From positions 1 to 64,000 of the forward strand of contig CAXIDF010000002.1 of NCBI GenBank assembly GCA_964022665.1: 64,000 bases of DNA. Direction: 5' to 3'. Positions 36,626-45,178 of this stretch are shown piece after piece. Both the position numbers and the translations under genes were made by a program. Position 1 is the stretch's first letter; each line of letters starts with the position of its first letter. The stretch is from Haliea sp964022665. Lineage in GTDB: Bacteria; Pseudomonadota; Gammaproteobacteria; Pseudomonadales; Halieaceae. The notes beneath the pieces are model-generated. The model saw only the letters and a program-made list of their open reading frames with translations, ran no database searches and was not told the DNA's origin.

Positions 36626-37414
36626 TTACACAAACCGGCAACTGCACTCGCCGATTCCCTCAAGTTCAAGCCGCATGCTGTCGCCCGCCACTACCGGTAT
36701 CAGTGGCGCCAGTGAGCCCGACAGAATAACCTCTCCGGCCTTGAACGGAATGCCGAACTCACCGAGCGTATTGGCCAGCCAGGCCACCGCCGTCAGCGGG
36801 TTGCCCTGCACAGCACTGCCCAGGCCTTCGGAGTGAAACTCGCCGTTCTTCCAGATACGCATCTTCAGGTTGGGCAGGTCGAAGTCGCGCGGGTCCACGG
36901 CATTCTGACCCAGCACGTAAACGCCACAGGAGGCATTGTCCGCCACCGTGTCCTGAATCTTGATCTCCCATTTGCGGATACGTGAATCCACAATCTCGAA
37001 ACAGGGCATGATCGCTTCGGTCGCGTCCAGTACGTCCTGCTCGGTGACCCCGGGGCCCTGCAGATCGCGCTTGAGGCGAAAGGCAATCTCGCCCTCGGCG
37101 CGCGGCTGTATCAGGTGGCCCGCTACGGGAATATCGGCGCCATCCGGGTATTCCATGGCATTCGTGAGGAAACCGAAATCCGGCTGGAAAACGCCCAGCA
37201 TATCCTGCACCGGCTTGGAGGTAACGCCGATCTTCTTGCCCACCACGCGCTCGCCGTCCTGCTCCACACGCCGGCTCAGCATATGCAGGCTGATGTGATA
37301 GGCATCGTCAATGGTGATGTCCGGCGCGCGCTCGGTGAGCGGCGCCACAGTGCCGAATTCGCGCAAGGCGCGGTAGAGCTCATCGCCCAGAGCTGTGCGG
37401 CCGGCCTTATCCAT
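36626..37414 (-). CDS. hsaE: 2-hydroxypenta/hexa-2,4-dienoate hydratase (HsaE type)
   Basis: Hydratase of the fumarylacetoacetase-like family, 262 residues, which adds water to the dienoate produced by HsaD. It carries GKKIGVTSKPVQ, the metal-site QPRAEGEIAF segment with its Glu pair, and the family ending LSGSLAPLIPV. The start is ATG 37414, which overlaps the hsaD stop by 8 bases (ATGGATAA); an ATG at 37438 is possible but buries deeper into hsaD. Confidence 0.9.
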   Translation of the reverse strand: MDKAGRTALGDELYRALREFGTVAPLTERAPDITIDDAYHISLHMLSRRVEQDGERVVGKKIGVTSKPVQDMLGVFQPDFGFLTNAMEYPDGADIPVAGHLIQPRAEGEIAFRLKRDLQGPGVTEQDVLDATEAIMPCFEIVDSRIRKWEIKIQDTVADNASCGVYVLGQNAVDPRDFDLPNLKMRIWKNGEFHSEGLGSAVQGNPLTAVAWLANTLGEFGIPFKAGEVILSGSLAPLIPVVAGDSMRLELEGIGECSCRFV

Positions 37415-38240
37415 GACGGAGGAAGTCCACGCATTCACGATTGAAAAGATCCTCGTGCTCCACCATCACCCAGTGGCCGCACTCCGATACCAGTATCATG
37501 CGCATATGTTTGAGATTCTTGGCCATCGCCAGGATACCGTTCTCCGGCATCATTTTCTCATCCATGCCCCAGAAGCCCAGCACCGGGCACTGGATTTCCG
37601 GCAATCGCGCCGTGAGTACAGGGATTTTCATGCTGGCCATGACGTGACCGTTCATGATCTGCATGATCTGCATGCGCTCCTCGACCAGCTCGTCCGTCGC
37701 GTGGCGGGGGTCGTACATGAGGCCCGTGGCAAACAGGTCTTTCATCACCTCATGCGTGACCGGCTCACCTGAACCAAAGACCTTGAACACCTTTTGCATA
37801 CCGGGCATCTGCTGATATTCGTGCAGTTCACTCAGGCCACCGGGGGCCATCAGAATCAGCTTTTCTACCAACGCCGGGTGCTGCAGCGCCATGCCCAACG
37901 CGACCGCGCCACCCAGCGAATTGCCCACCACTGTGCAGCGCTCAACACCCGCGCTATCCAGCGTCTGCTTGATGCACTCGACAAAGAAGTCCAGTGTGTG
38001 GTCTACGTCGTCAGGCTTGTCGGAAAAGCCATAGCCGATGTGGTCGGGCACGATGCAGCGGTAGCCCGCCTCCACCAGAGCCGGATAGTTGCCCTTGAAG
38101 TTGCTATAGCCACTCGCGCCCGGGCCGGAGCCGTGCAGAAACACGACCACGTCGCCCTGCCCTTCATCGAGGTAGTGCATGCGGTAGCCGTTGGCGCACT
38201 CCGCGTAATTGCCTTCGGGTAATAGTCCCTTATTTGCCAT
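37407..38240 (-). CDS. hsaD: meta-cleavage product hydrolase (HsaD type)
   Basis: An alpha/beta hydrolase of 277 residues that cleaves the C-C bond of the ring-opened steroid (4,9-DSHA) into a dienoate and the C/D-ring acid. The oxyanion segment HGSGPGASGYSNF (36-48), nucleophile GNSLGG with Ser108, acid in FWGMDEKM, and His in ECGHWVMVEH form the BphD/HsaD pattern. AGGGG precedes ATG 38240. It follows hsaA directly. Confidence 0.9.
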   Translation of the reverse strand: MANKGLLPEGNYAECANGYRMHYLDEGQGDVVVFLHGSGPGASGYSNFKGNYPALVEAGYRCIVPDHIGYGFSDKPDDVDHTLDFFVECIKQTLDSAGVERCTVVGNSLGGAVALGMALQHPALVEKLILMAPGGLSELHEYQQMPGMQKVFKVFGSGEPVTHEVMKDLFATGLMYDPRHATDELVEERMQIMQIMNGHVMASMKIPVLTARLPEIQCPVLGFWGMDEKMMPENGILAMAKNLKHMRMILVSECGHWVMVEHEDLFNRECVDFLRHG

Positions 38241-38261
38241 GCTGTTTACCCCTGTTACCAA

Positions 38262-39485
38262 TCAGACCGCGAAATCGCGATTTTCTTCGCCGAACAACAC
38301 CGCGCCCATGTTATCGGCGAAAGGCAGCGAATTGTTGGCGACATGCGCCTGGCTCGCGAGTATATCAAGATGACGGGCCAGCAGATCACTACCCACCCGG
38401 ATACCGCCGCTGCCCGCCGCCTTCAACATGCGCCCGGACAGTTCCAGACAGCGGTCGGCCACCACGGCGGAATCGTAGCGATAGCGCACACGATCCTCCA
38501 CCGGAATCGGCTCACCGGCACGGGTGCAGTTCATCATGGCATCAAAGTTGCGCACCATGGTCAGCTTCATTTCTTCAATGGATCCCTTCACCTCCGCCGC
38601 AAGGCGACGCACGGAGGGGTCAGCACTCATGATATTCGGACCTACGCGGCGGGTTTTCGCCACTTCCACAAAGTCGTCGAGTGCGCCCTGCAGGGCACCC
38701 AGGCTGGCAGTGCACACGGCGCGCACAAACACCTGCATGAAAGGCAGGTGATACAGCGGCGCATCGTTGACGGCGTTGCCCGGATTGTCGCACTTGTAGC
38801 CGTCGATCGAACGGTGGGTGCGATGCTCCGGCACAAAAGCGTCCTCCACGACGATATCGTGGCTTCCGGTGCCCTGCAGGCCAACCACGTCCCAGTTGTC
38901 CACGATGCGGTAATCCGTGGCGGGCACGAGGAAGGTGCGATAGTTCATCATGTCAAAGGGTGCATCAGCGGTGGGCACCACGGCGCCGAGGAACGCCCAC
39001 TGGCAATGCTCGCTACCGGAGGAGAAGCTCCAGCGACCGCTCAGCCGGTAGCCGCCTTCCACCGGCGTGACCTTGCCTACCGGCGCGTACGAGGAGGAAA
39101 TCAACACCGCGGGATCCTCGCCCCAGACATCGGCGGCGGCGCGGTCATCAAACACGGCCAGTTGCCAGTTGTGCACTGCGACTACACCAAGCACCCAGGC
39201 GCTGGACATGCAGTGCCGCGCCACTTCCAGCCCCACACAGTAGAACACCTGCGGGTCCATGGCGTATCCGCCCCACTGTTCCGGCTGCAACATCTTGAAA
39301 AAGCCTGCTGCGTGAAAATCAGCGATGGTCTCTGCCGGTACCTTGCGTTCCGCGCGACACTGGGCCGAGCGCGCACGCAGTGTGGGGCCCAGCGCGCGCG
39401 CCGCTTCAAGCAGTGACTCAGCGCGCGCCGAGCCCAGACTGTAGGAATCCGCTGCGGAGAGCGCAGCAGCCGATGATGTTGTCAT
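38262..39485 (-). CDS. hsaA: Flavin-dependent steroid-phenol monooxygenase (HsaA type)
   Basis: A 407-residue protein with the acyl-CoA dehydrogenase fold of group D two-component monooxygenases. HsaA hydroxylates the phenolic A-ring of 3-HSA to a catechol using reduced flavin from HsaB. Segments such as LQPEQWGGYAMDP, WSFSSGSEHCQWAF, WDVVGLQGTGSHDIVV and the C-terminal RHLDILASQAHV fit HsaA. ATG 39485 has AGGAGG upstream. Neither the reductase HsaB nor the dioxygenase HsaC is in the window. Confidence 0.88.
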   Translation of the reverse strand: MTTSSAAALSAADSYSLGSARAESLLEAARALGPTLRARSAQCRAERKVPAETIADFHAAGFFKMLQPEQWGGYAMDPQVFYCVGLEVARHCMSSAWVLGVVAVHNWQLAVFDDRAAADVWGEDPAVLISSSYAPVGKVTPVEGGYRLSGRWSFSSGSEHCQWAFLGAVVPTADAPFDMMNYRTFLVPATDYRIVDNWDVVGLQGTGSHDIVVEDAFVPEHRTHRSIDGYKCDNPGNAVNDAPLYHLPFMQVFVRAVCTASLGALQGALDDFVEVAKTRRVGPNIMSADPSVRRLAAEVKGSIEEMKLTMVRNFDAMMNCTRAGEPIPVEDRVRYRYDSAVVADRCLELSGRMLKAAGSGGIRVGSDLLARHLDILASQAHVANNSLPFADNMGAVLFGEENRDFAV

Positions 39486-39599
39486 GGGAACCTCCTGGAA
39501 CCTGTTATTGGTATTGTAGGCCGGGCTGGGCCATTCTTTGCTGCAAGCACCCATTAAACGCCAGTGGCGCCGGGGCATCATCCTTCATTTAGGGTATAC

Positions 39600-40463
39600 C
39601 TACTCGACAACCGCGTCGCCAAAGGTCGTTGGCGGGCCGAAGAATGCCCGGTGCGATGGGGGCTGGTTACCGTTGATATCCGTTACACCATAGGCCTCAC
39701 CGAGTTCGGCCCCGATACAGACGGTGCCGGTGTGCGCCATCCTGTCGGGATCGGCCCACAGGGCTGCAATCACCCTGCCGCTGAACTCCGGATGCTCCGC
39801 CGTGGCCATGAGGTCGGCGTATTTGTCTGGCTCGGCATCAAACACCTGCTGCGTGCGCGCAGTAAGCAACAACCCCATCCACAATGAAATAACCGCGACC
39901 TTGTGCGGGCGGAAATCCACCGCCATATCGTGGGCCATCTTGTCGATCGCGGCCTTGCCGGCACCGTAGGCGGGGCCGTGCATGTAAATGCGACCGCCAA
40001 AGGAGGAGGTGTTGACAATCAAACCCTCTCCGTTGGCCAGCAACAGCGGTGCCGCATACCAGCTGGCGGTATAGTGCGACCGCATGCCCACGTCCCACAG
40101 CGTGGTGAGGTCCAGGGGTTTTTCCCAGAACGGCCCGGTTTGTGTGAGCGCCGGGTGCAGGCTGGTGGCGTTGTTGACAAGAATATCCAGCCGCCCGTGC
40201 TCTGCTTTCACTCGCGCGAACAGCGCTTCAACCTCAGCGTCTACACTGTGATCGCAGCGCACCGGCACCGCGGTGCCGCCGGCCGCTTCAATGGCCTGGG
40301 CTGTTTCCGTGAGCGAACCGGGCAACGCAGCCTCACCGGCCGCCCAGCTGCGTCCGGTGATGTAGACAGTGGCGCCCGTGGCGCCGAGCGCCACGGCGAT
40401 GCCCTTGCCGGCGCCCCGGCTGGCGCCTGTAACCACCGCGATACACTCTTTATCCTGTTGCAT
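39600..40463 (-). CDS. SDR oxidoreductase, DHRS1-like
   Basis: A 287-residue short-chain dehydrogenase with TGASRGAGKG (13-22), NNATS, NTSSFGG and the catalytic YGAGK near residues 165-169. The long C-terminus (WADPDRMAHTGTV, ELGEAYGVTDINGNQP) resembles DHRS1-like bacterial proteins. ATG 40463 has AGAGG upstream. It lies 114 bases before hsaA on the same strand and may share its transcript; a steroid hydroxyl or ketone substrate is possible. Confidence 0.82.
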   Translation of the reverse strand: MQQDKECIAVVTGASRGAGKGIAVALGATGATVYITGRSWAAGEAALPGSLTETAQAIEAAGGTAVPVRCDHSVDAEVEALFARVKAEHGRLDILVNNATSLHPALTQTGPFWEKPLDLTTLWDVGMRSHYTASWYAAPLLLANGEGLIVNTSSFGGRIYMHGPAYGAGKAAIDKMAHDMAVDFRPHKVAVISLWMGLLLTARTQQVFDAEPDKYADLMATAEHPEFSGRVIAALWADPDRMAHTGTVCIGAELGEAYGVTDINGNQPPSHRAFFGPPTTFGDAVVE

Positions 40464-40560
40464 AACCACCTCTGCTTGCTTGCCCGGCCGTATTGGCCGA
40501 CCATGCTACTGACCCCGGTCGCGATGACCAAGTACGCAGCGTGGAAGGCTGACCAACATA

Positions 40561-41331
40561 TTGAGCCATTCTGGAAAAAAAGCCACGGCCTGCCTGCTAT
40601 GCCTGCAGCTGGCACTACCCGCGGCTGCGGCAACCGAAAACACAGACCCGCGCCAACGCCTGTCCGCCGCGTCACCCCTGTGGTTGCGCGCAATTGGCCA
40701 GCTGACAGTACCGGGCCTGAAAACCGAACAGGGCCACGCCCAGCATCACACCGAGCGCTGCAGCGCCACACTGATTGCGCCCGCCGGCGAGTCGCGGGCT
40801 GAGCTGATCGTCACGGCCTGGCACTGCCTGGAGAGCTACCGCGACCTCACCCGCACCATCACATTCACGCTGCTGCCAGCCTCTTCCACGCCGCTGGTCA
40901 TCGGCGCCCGCCCTGTCGCCGATGGCGGCAGCATGGCGGCAGACTGGGCGCTCTTGCGTCTGGAACACGCCGTGCCACAGGCGGAGATACCGGCGCTGGC
41001 TTTACAGCCGGGGCCGCCGGACCCGCAACGCACCGTGCTGATGGCAGGCTATTCCCGCGACGCCGGCATGGGCGACCAGGGCAACGTCCTGAGCTACGAT
41101 CCGGCCTGTCGCATCACCCGCAGCAGTGCCACGCTGGGCTACAGCGACTGTCGGGCGCACAAGGGTGCATCGGGTGGAGCGGTCATTCAGCTCAACGACC
41201 GCGGGCAGCCACTACTCAGCGGCATCATTTCCGCGGGCGACGGCCAGCAGGACAGTCGTTTCGTACCGATTGTGGCACTGCGCAGCGCATTGCCCATCAC
41301 GGTCCTGACGCCGGGAGTACAACCTCGCTGA
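40561..41331 (+). CDS. Secreted trypsin-like serine protease
   Basis: A 256-residue S1-family protein. A signal peptide (KKATACLLCLQLALPAAAA) is followed by the triad: His in TAWHCLE (~96-102), Asp in AADWALLRL, and Ser in KGASGGAVIQ (~200-209), with Cys pairs for disulfides. The only usable start is TTG 40561, with GAAGG rather far upstream (12 bases). The 97-base gap to the divergent SDR shows no clear promoter. The substrate is unknown. Confidence 0.82.
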   Translation: MSHSGKKATACLLCLQLALPAAAATENTDPRQRLSAASPLWLRAIGQLTVPGLKTEQGHAQHHTERCSATLIAPAGESRAELIVTAWHCLESYRDLTRTITFTLLPASSTPLVIGARPVADGGSMAADWALLRLEHAVPQAEIPALALQPGPPDPQRTVLMAGYSRDAGMGDQGNVLSYDPACRITRSSATLGYSDCRAHKGASGGAVIQLNDRGQPLLSGIISAGDGQQDSRFVPIVALRSALPITVLTPGVQPR

Positions 41332-41356
41332 TATCCGGCGAGCCGCGTTCATGCCC

Positions 41357-42307
41357 TCATGACTCAGCAGCGGTGGCGCGACGCTGGCGCAAGGGCGGTG
41401 CGGCGCCCACGTGCTGCTCACCGCGTTGTGCCGCCAACTCTATCTGGCGCTGCCGCTCGGCGAAACGGGCCTTCTGGTCGTCCGTCAGGCTATCGAAACA
41501 CTGCGGACAACACACCCCCGGCTGATAGCGTCCCGAGGCCTTGTCCGCCTCGGTGATAGGGTGGCGACAACCGTGGCACTGGTCGTACTGACCCTTTTCC
41601 AGCTGATGGTTAACCGCCACGCGATTGTCGAAAACGAAACATTCGCCCTCCCACGTGCTCTCCTCTTGCGGCACCTCCTCCAGGTACTTGAGGATGCCAC
41701 CCTGCAGGTGATACACCTCCTCAAAGCCCTCCTGCAGCATGAAAGCACTCGCCTTCTCGCAGCGAATGCCGCCGGTACAGAACATGGCAACCTTGCGGTG
41801 TCGGGACGGGTCGAGATTTTCGCGCACATAGGTGGGAAATTCCCGAAAAGAGGTTGTTTGCGGGTCGACCGCGCCGCGGAACGAACCGATGCCGTACTCG
41901 TAGCGATTGCGCGTGTCCAGCAACAAGACCTCGGGATCGTTGACCAGGTCATTCCAGTCTTGCGGCGCGACATAGGTGCCGACCACGCGATTGGGGTCGA
42001 TTCCGTCGATGCCCATGGTGACGATTTCGCGCTTCAGCTTGACCTTCATGCGGTAGAACGGCATGTCGGTATCGATGGATTCCTTGTGTTCCAGCAACGC
42101 AAGCCTGGCGTCACTGCGCAGCCAGCCCAACACACGGTCGATGCCGGCACGCGGCCCGGCAATGGTGCCATTGATGCCCTCACGGGCGAGCAACAGCGTG
42201 CCCTTGACCCCGGCCTCCCGGCACACATCCAGCAAAGGCTCCCGCAGTGCGCGGTAGTCGTCGAGGGACACGAAACGGTAGAGCGCTGCAACCACGATAT
42301 CGGTCAT
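41357..42307 (-). CDS. trhO: TrhO (YceA), tRNA U34 hydroxylase
   Basis: Rhodanese-family enzyme of 316 residues that makes 5-hydroxyuridine at tRNA position 34 using oxygen. It has the N-terminal acylphosphatase-like domain (GTLLLAREGINGTIAG), the rhodanese domain with active Cys177 in MFCTGGIRCEKAS, and a C-terminal Cys cluster (CHGCRHP, CCPQC). Its start overlaps the bolA stop by 4 bases. Confidence 0.94.
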   Translation of the reverse strand: MTDIVVAALYRFVSLDDYRALREPLLDVCREAGVKGTLLLAREGINGTIAGPRAGIDRVLGWLRSDARLALLEHKESIDTDMPFYRMKVKLKREIVTMGIDGIDPNRVVGTYVAPQDWNDLVNDPEVLLLDTRNRYEYGIGSFRGAVDPQTTSFREFPTYVRENLDPSRHRKVAMFCTGGIRCEKASAFMLQEGFEEVYHLQGGILKYLEEVPQEESTWEGECFVFDNRVAVNHQLEKGQYDQCHGCRHPITEADKASGRYQPGVCCPQCFDSLTDDQKARFAERQRQIELAAQRGEQHVGAAPPLRQRRATAAES

Positions 42308-42639
42308 GCCTGCGCCTCCGGTGACGTGGCCTTGCTGCCGCCCAGACAGTCCGGGGAGGTCGGCGCCGGGTTCTCACGTTCCTGCCACTCGCCGGGCGCA
42401 TAGGTATGCAGGGCAAGTGCGTGTACCGGCCCCTCCAGTTGCGCGGCCAGCAGGCCGTACACCTGTTGGTGCCGGGCCACTTGACGCTTTCCTGCAAACG
42501 CGTCGCTGACCACTACAACACGAAAATGCGTCTCCGAGTTCGGGGGCACACTGTGCATATGGCTCTCATTTGCCACTTCCAGGTGCACAGGCGCCAGGCC
42601 GGCAGTCAGCTGCTCACGGATTTGCTCTTCAACGGACAT
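42304..42639 (-). CDS. bolA: BolA-family protein
   Basis: A 111-residue BolA-like protein with the conserved VANESHMHSVPPNSETHFRV region, the FAGKRQVARHQQVY helix-turn region, and the closing ALHTYAPGEW. BolA proteins pair with monothiol glutaredoxins in iron-sulfur handling and also act in stress and morphology control. ATG 42639 was chosen; ATG 42651 would add four residues. Confidence 0.92.
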   Translation of the reverse strand: MSVEEQIREQLTAGLAPVHLEVANESHMHSVPPNSETHFRVVVVSDAFAGKRQVARHQQVYGLLAAQLEGPVHALALHTYAPGEWQERENPAPTSPDCLGGSKATSPEAQA

Positions 42640-42720
42640 AAATACCTCCAAACTGTAGGGGCAATTTTACCCGAGATCGGTCCGTTGCGGTACTCGGTCG
42701 CGGCACGGTGCGCGGGTGCG

Positions 42721-43758
42721 CTAGCGGCTGCGACGACGTGCGCTGCGGTACTGCCCCGGAGTCTGGCCGGTCCACTTGCGAAACGCGCGATGGAAGGCAG
42801 AAGGGTCAGTGAAACCCAGCTGCAGCGACACGTCTTCGATAGAACTGTCGGGGCGATCCAGTGCCAGTCGCGCCGCTTCGCAACGCGCCGCATCCTTCAG
42901 CGCCTGAAAGGTGGTGCCCTCGCGCCGCAGTTTGCGCCGCAACGTGGGGGGTGACATCTCCAGCGCCTGACTGATGGCCTCGAAAGCCGGAACGCCCTGG
43001 CTGAAGTCGTGACCGAGCATGGCGCTTACCTGCGCCGCCACCCGGCCATGACTCTCACGGTCGTCCATCAGCAGCAACTGATAGGGAGCCGTGCGCAGAA
43101 AGTCCTGTAGCGAGTGCTCGTTGTGCACTACCGGCCAGGCAAGACAGCTCGCATCGAAGTACAACAGGTCCCTGGGCTGACCGAAGGTCAGCGGGCACTG
43201 AAACAGGTCCGCGTATTTCTCCGGATTGGGTGGCGCGCTGGCACGAAAGTCCACGCGCTGCAAAGGTAAAGGACGGCCGCAGAGCCAACCGAAAAAACGG
43301 TGCCAAAGTGACAAGCCGTATACATCCGCAGCGCCCACCGTAGGCCAGGCCAGAGGACCGTCATGCAGATAGCCGACCCGCGCGGTATCCTCGCTGAAAT
43401 TGGCGTACAACTGGCTCTGCTCGTCAAAGAAGGTCCGATAGAATTCCGCAGCGCGCAGTATCGCCCCGCCCAGGTCACGGCAGGACACAATACAGAAACA
43501 CATCATGCGGAATGCGCCCGGCCCGGTGAAGCCGCTGCGCACCACACCGAACGTAGAATCCTGCAGCAAGCGCAGGGCCTGCTGATAGACGCGTGAGTAC
43601 TCCATTGCGGAGACCTGGTCGCGGTAACCGGGCGCTCCTTCCTGCAGTGGGTTGAAGTCCAGTTCCGCAGCGGCCAGTACCGCCGCTGGATCGTGACCGT
43701 GCTCCTCTACCAGACGCAACAGCGTGCGAACAAACCGGCTGGGCAGGTGCTCTGACAT
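42721..43758 (-). CDS. AraC-family regulator (OruR/ArcR-like)
   Basis: A 345-residue transcription factor. An N-terminal ligand-type domain of the Arabinose_bd class (LLRLVEEHGHDPAAVLAAA) is followed by a C-terminal AraC domain with two helix-turn-helix units (EMSPPTLRRKLRREG and VSLQLGFTDPSAFHRAFRKWTG). ATG 43758 begins MSEHLPSRF. It is divergent from the EthD-SDR pair and could control it. The 171-base gap between them has no clear promoter. Confidence 0.86.
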   Translation of the reverse strand: MSEHLPSRFVRTLLRLVEEHGHDPAAVLAAAELDFNPLQEGAPGYRDQVSAMEYSRVYQQALRLLQDSTFGVVRSGFTGPGAFRMMCFCIVSCRDLGGAILRAAEFYRTFFDEQSQLYANFSEDTARVGYLHDGPLAWPTVGAADVYGLSLWHRFFGWLCGRPLPLQRVDFRASAPPNPEKYADLFQCPLTFGQPRDLLYFDASCLAWPVVHNEHSLQDFLRTAPYQLLLMDDRESHGRVAAQVSAMLGHDFSQGVPAFEAISQALEMSPPTLRRKLRREGTTFQALKDAARCEAARLALDRPDSSIEDVSLQLGFTDPSAFHRAFRKWTGQTPGQYRSARRRSR

Positions 43759-43929
43759 TGCGAGATTAAATGCTCCTGAATGGACTCGATCGGGTCGGAT
43801 GGTACCATGGCAGCCATCTCTGCGGACGTGAGGCAAGCCGTGGCACTTCCGCGGTGATCAGGGAGCTCCCGCCGGCATCGACAGGCGCAGGGGCATCACA
43901 ACCACAATAAGACATGGAGTTCATCGGCC

Positions 43930-44286
43930 TTGTTCAAAACCATAGCTCTGCTCAAATGCAAACCCGGCGTCTCCAGGACGGCTTTCATCGACTATTACGA
44001 AAAGCATCACGTTCCCCTGATCCGCAGCCTGTTGCCACAGATCTGCGGGTATCGCCGCAATTTCATCGAGCCCGAGGGCGCCTTTATCAGCGAGGGGGCG
44101 GCGGAGCGCGATTTCGATGTGGTCACCGAGATCTGGTTCCCGGATCGTACGGCCTATGACGCGGCGATGGCCCTGCACGCCAGACCTGAGGTCGGAGCGC
44201 GCATTGCAGAAGACGAGGAGAACTTTCTGGATCGTCGCTATACCCGCATGTTTGTGGTGGATGAGCACGTGTCCAGCTTTCACTGA
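43930..44286 (+). CDS. EthD-family protein
   Basis: A 118-residue ferredoxin-like (dimeric alpha-beta barrel) protein with the EthD pattern LLKCKPGVSRTAFIDYYE, HHVPLI and YRRNF. EthD members often accompany oxidative degradation genes, but their reactions vary. The reading frame starts at TTG 43930 with GGAG ten bases upstream; a nearby ATG at 43914 is in another frame. It precedes an SDR by 60 bases. Confidence 0.8.
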   Translation: MFKTIALLKCKPGVSRTAFIDYYEKHHVPLIRSLLPQICGYRRNFIEPEGAFISEGAAERDFDVVTEIWFPDRTAYDAAMALHARPEVGARIAEDEENFLDRRYTRMFVVDEHVSSFH

Positions 44287-44346
44287 CGCGGCGCGCGGAT
44301 CAGCTCTACCCAACGACAGCAATCACGCAGAACGGGAGGAAGGATC

Positions 44347-45141
44347 ATGAGGGATAATCTGCTTGCCGGGCGCAGCGCCATCGTCACCGGCGCGAGCGAC
44401 GGCATCGGTCGCGCCATGGCCAAGCGACTGGCCAGAGAAGGTGCTGCAGTTCTCGTTACCGATATCGATGACAAGCAAGGCGAAGCCGTCGCCGCGGCCA
44501 TTCGCGACGCCGGTGGCCGGGCTGAGTATCAGCATGTTGATGTCACCCGGCGCGAGGACGTGGAAGGCATGGTGGGCCACTGCCTGGCACACTGGGGCAG
44601 TGTGGACATCCTGATCAACAATGCCTACCGGGGTCAGCCCCCCGAGCGCCTGGAAAACAAGTCCGACGAGGACTTTGAGCAGAACCTGCGGATGAATTTT
44701 TGGGCCGGCAAGTGGTCCATGCTCGCGGTCTATCCGCACATGCGCGAGCGCGGCTGGGGGCGGATCATCAACATCTGTTCGCTCAACGGTGTTAACGCCC
44801 ACATGGGCACCGCCAGCTACAACATCAGCAAGGAAGCCCTGCGCAGCCTCACCCGTTCCGCAGCCCGGGAATGGGCACCCTATGGCATCTGCTGCAACGT
44901 GATCTGCCCCGCAGCGATTTCCTCTGCCTTCCGCCGCTTCGAGGAGGCCCAGCCGGAACTCGCCGCCGCCACGCAGGCAGCGAACCCGATGGGGCGCATG
45001 GGCGACCCGGAGCGGGACATCGCCGGCGTTGCCGCCTTCCTGGCCAGCGAGGACGCTCGTTACCTGACCGGCAACACCCTGTACGTCGATGGCGGCGGGC
45101 ACATCAACGGTGTGGCCTGGGTACCCGACCTGCCGGAGTGA
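44347..45141 (+). CDS. SDR-family oxidoreductase
   Basis: A 264-residue classical SDR: TGASDGIGRA (14-23), NNAY, NICSLNG and the catalytic pair in YNISK near 158-162, then NVICPAAI and a DGGG ending. GGGAGGAAGG precedes the ATG. With the EthD gene and the convergent monooxygenase it suggests oxidation of a ketone or alcohol; the substrate is unknown. Confidence 0.85.
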   Translation: MRDNLLAGRSAIVTGASDGIGRAMAKRLAREGAAVLVTDIDDKQGEAVAAAIRDAGGRAEYQHVDVTRREDVEGMVGHCLAHWGSVDILINNAYRGQPPERLENKSDEDFEQNLRMNFWAGKWSMLAVYPHMRERGWGRIINICSLNGVNAHMGTASYNISKEALRSLTRSAAREWAPYGICCNVICPAAISSAFRRFEEAQPELAAATQAANPMGRMGDPERDIAGVAAFLASEDARYLTGNTLYVDGGGHINGVAWVPDLPE

Positions 45142-45178
45142 CAGTGGCCCGCAGCAGGTCGCCCTCGAGCGTGTGCTG

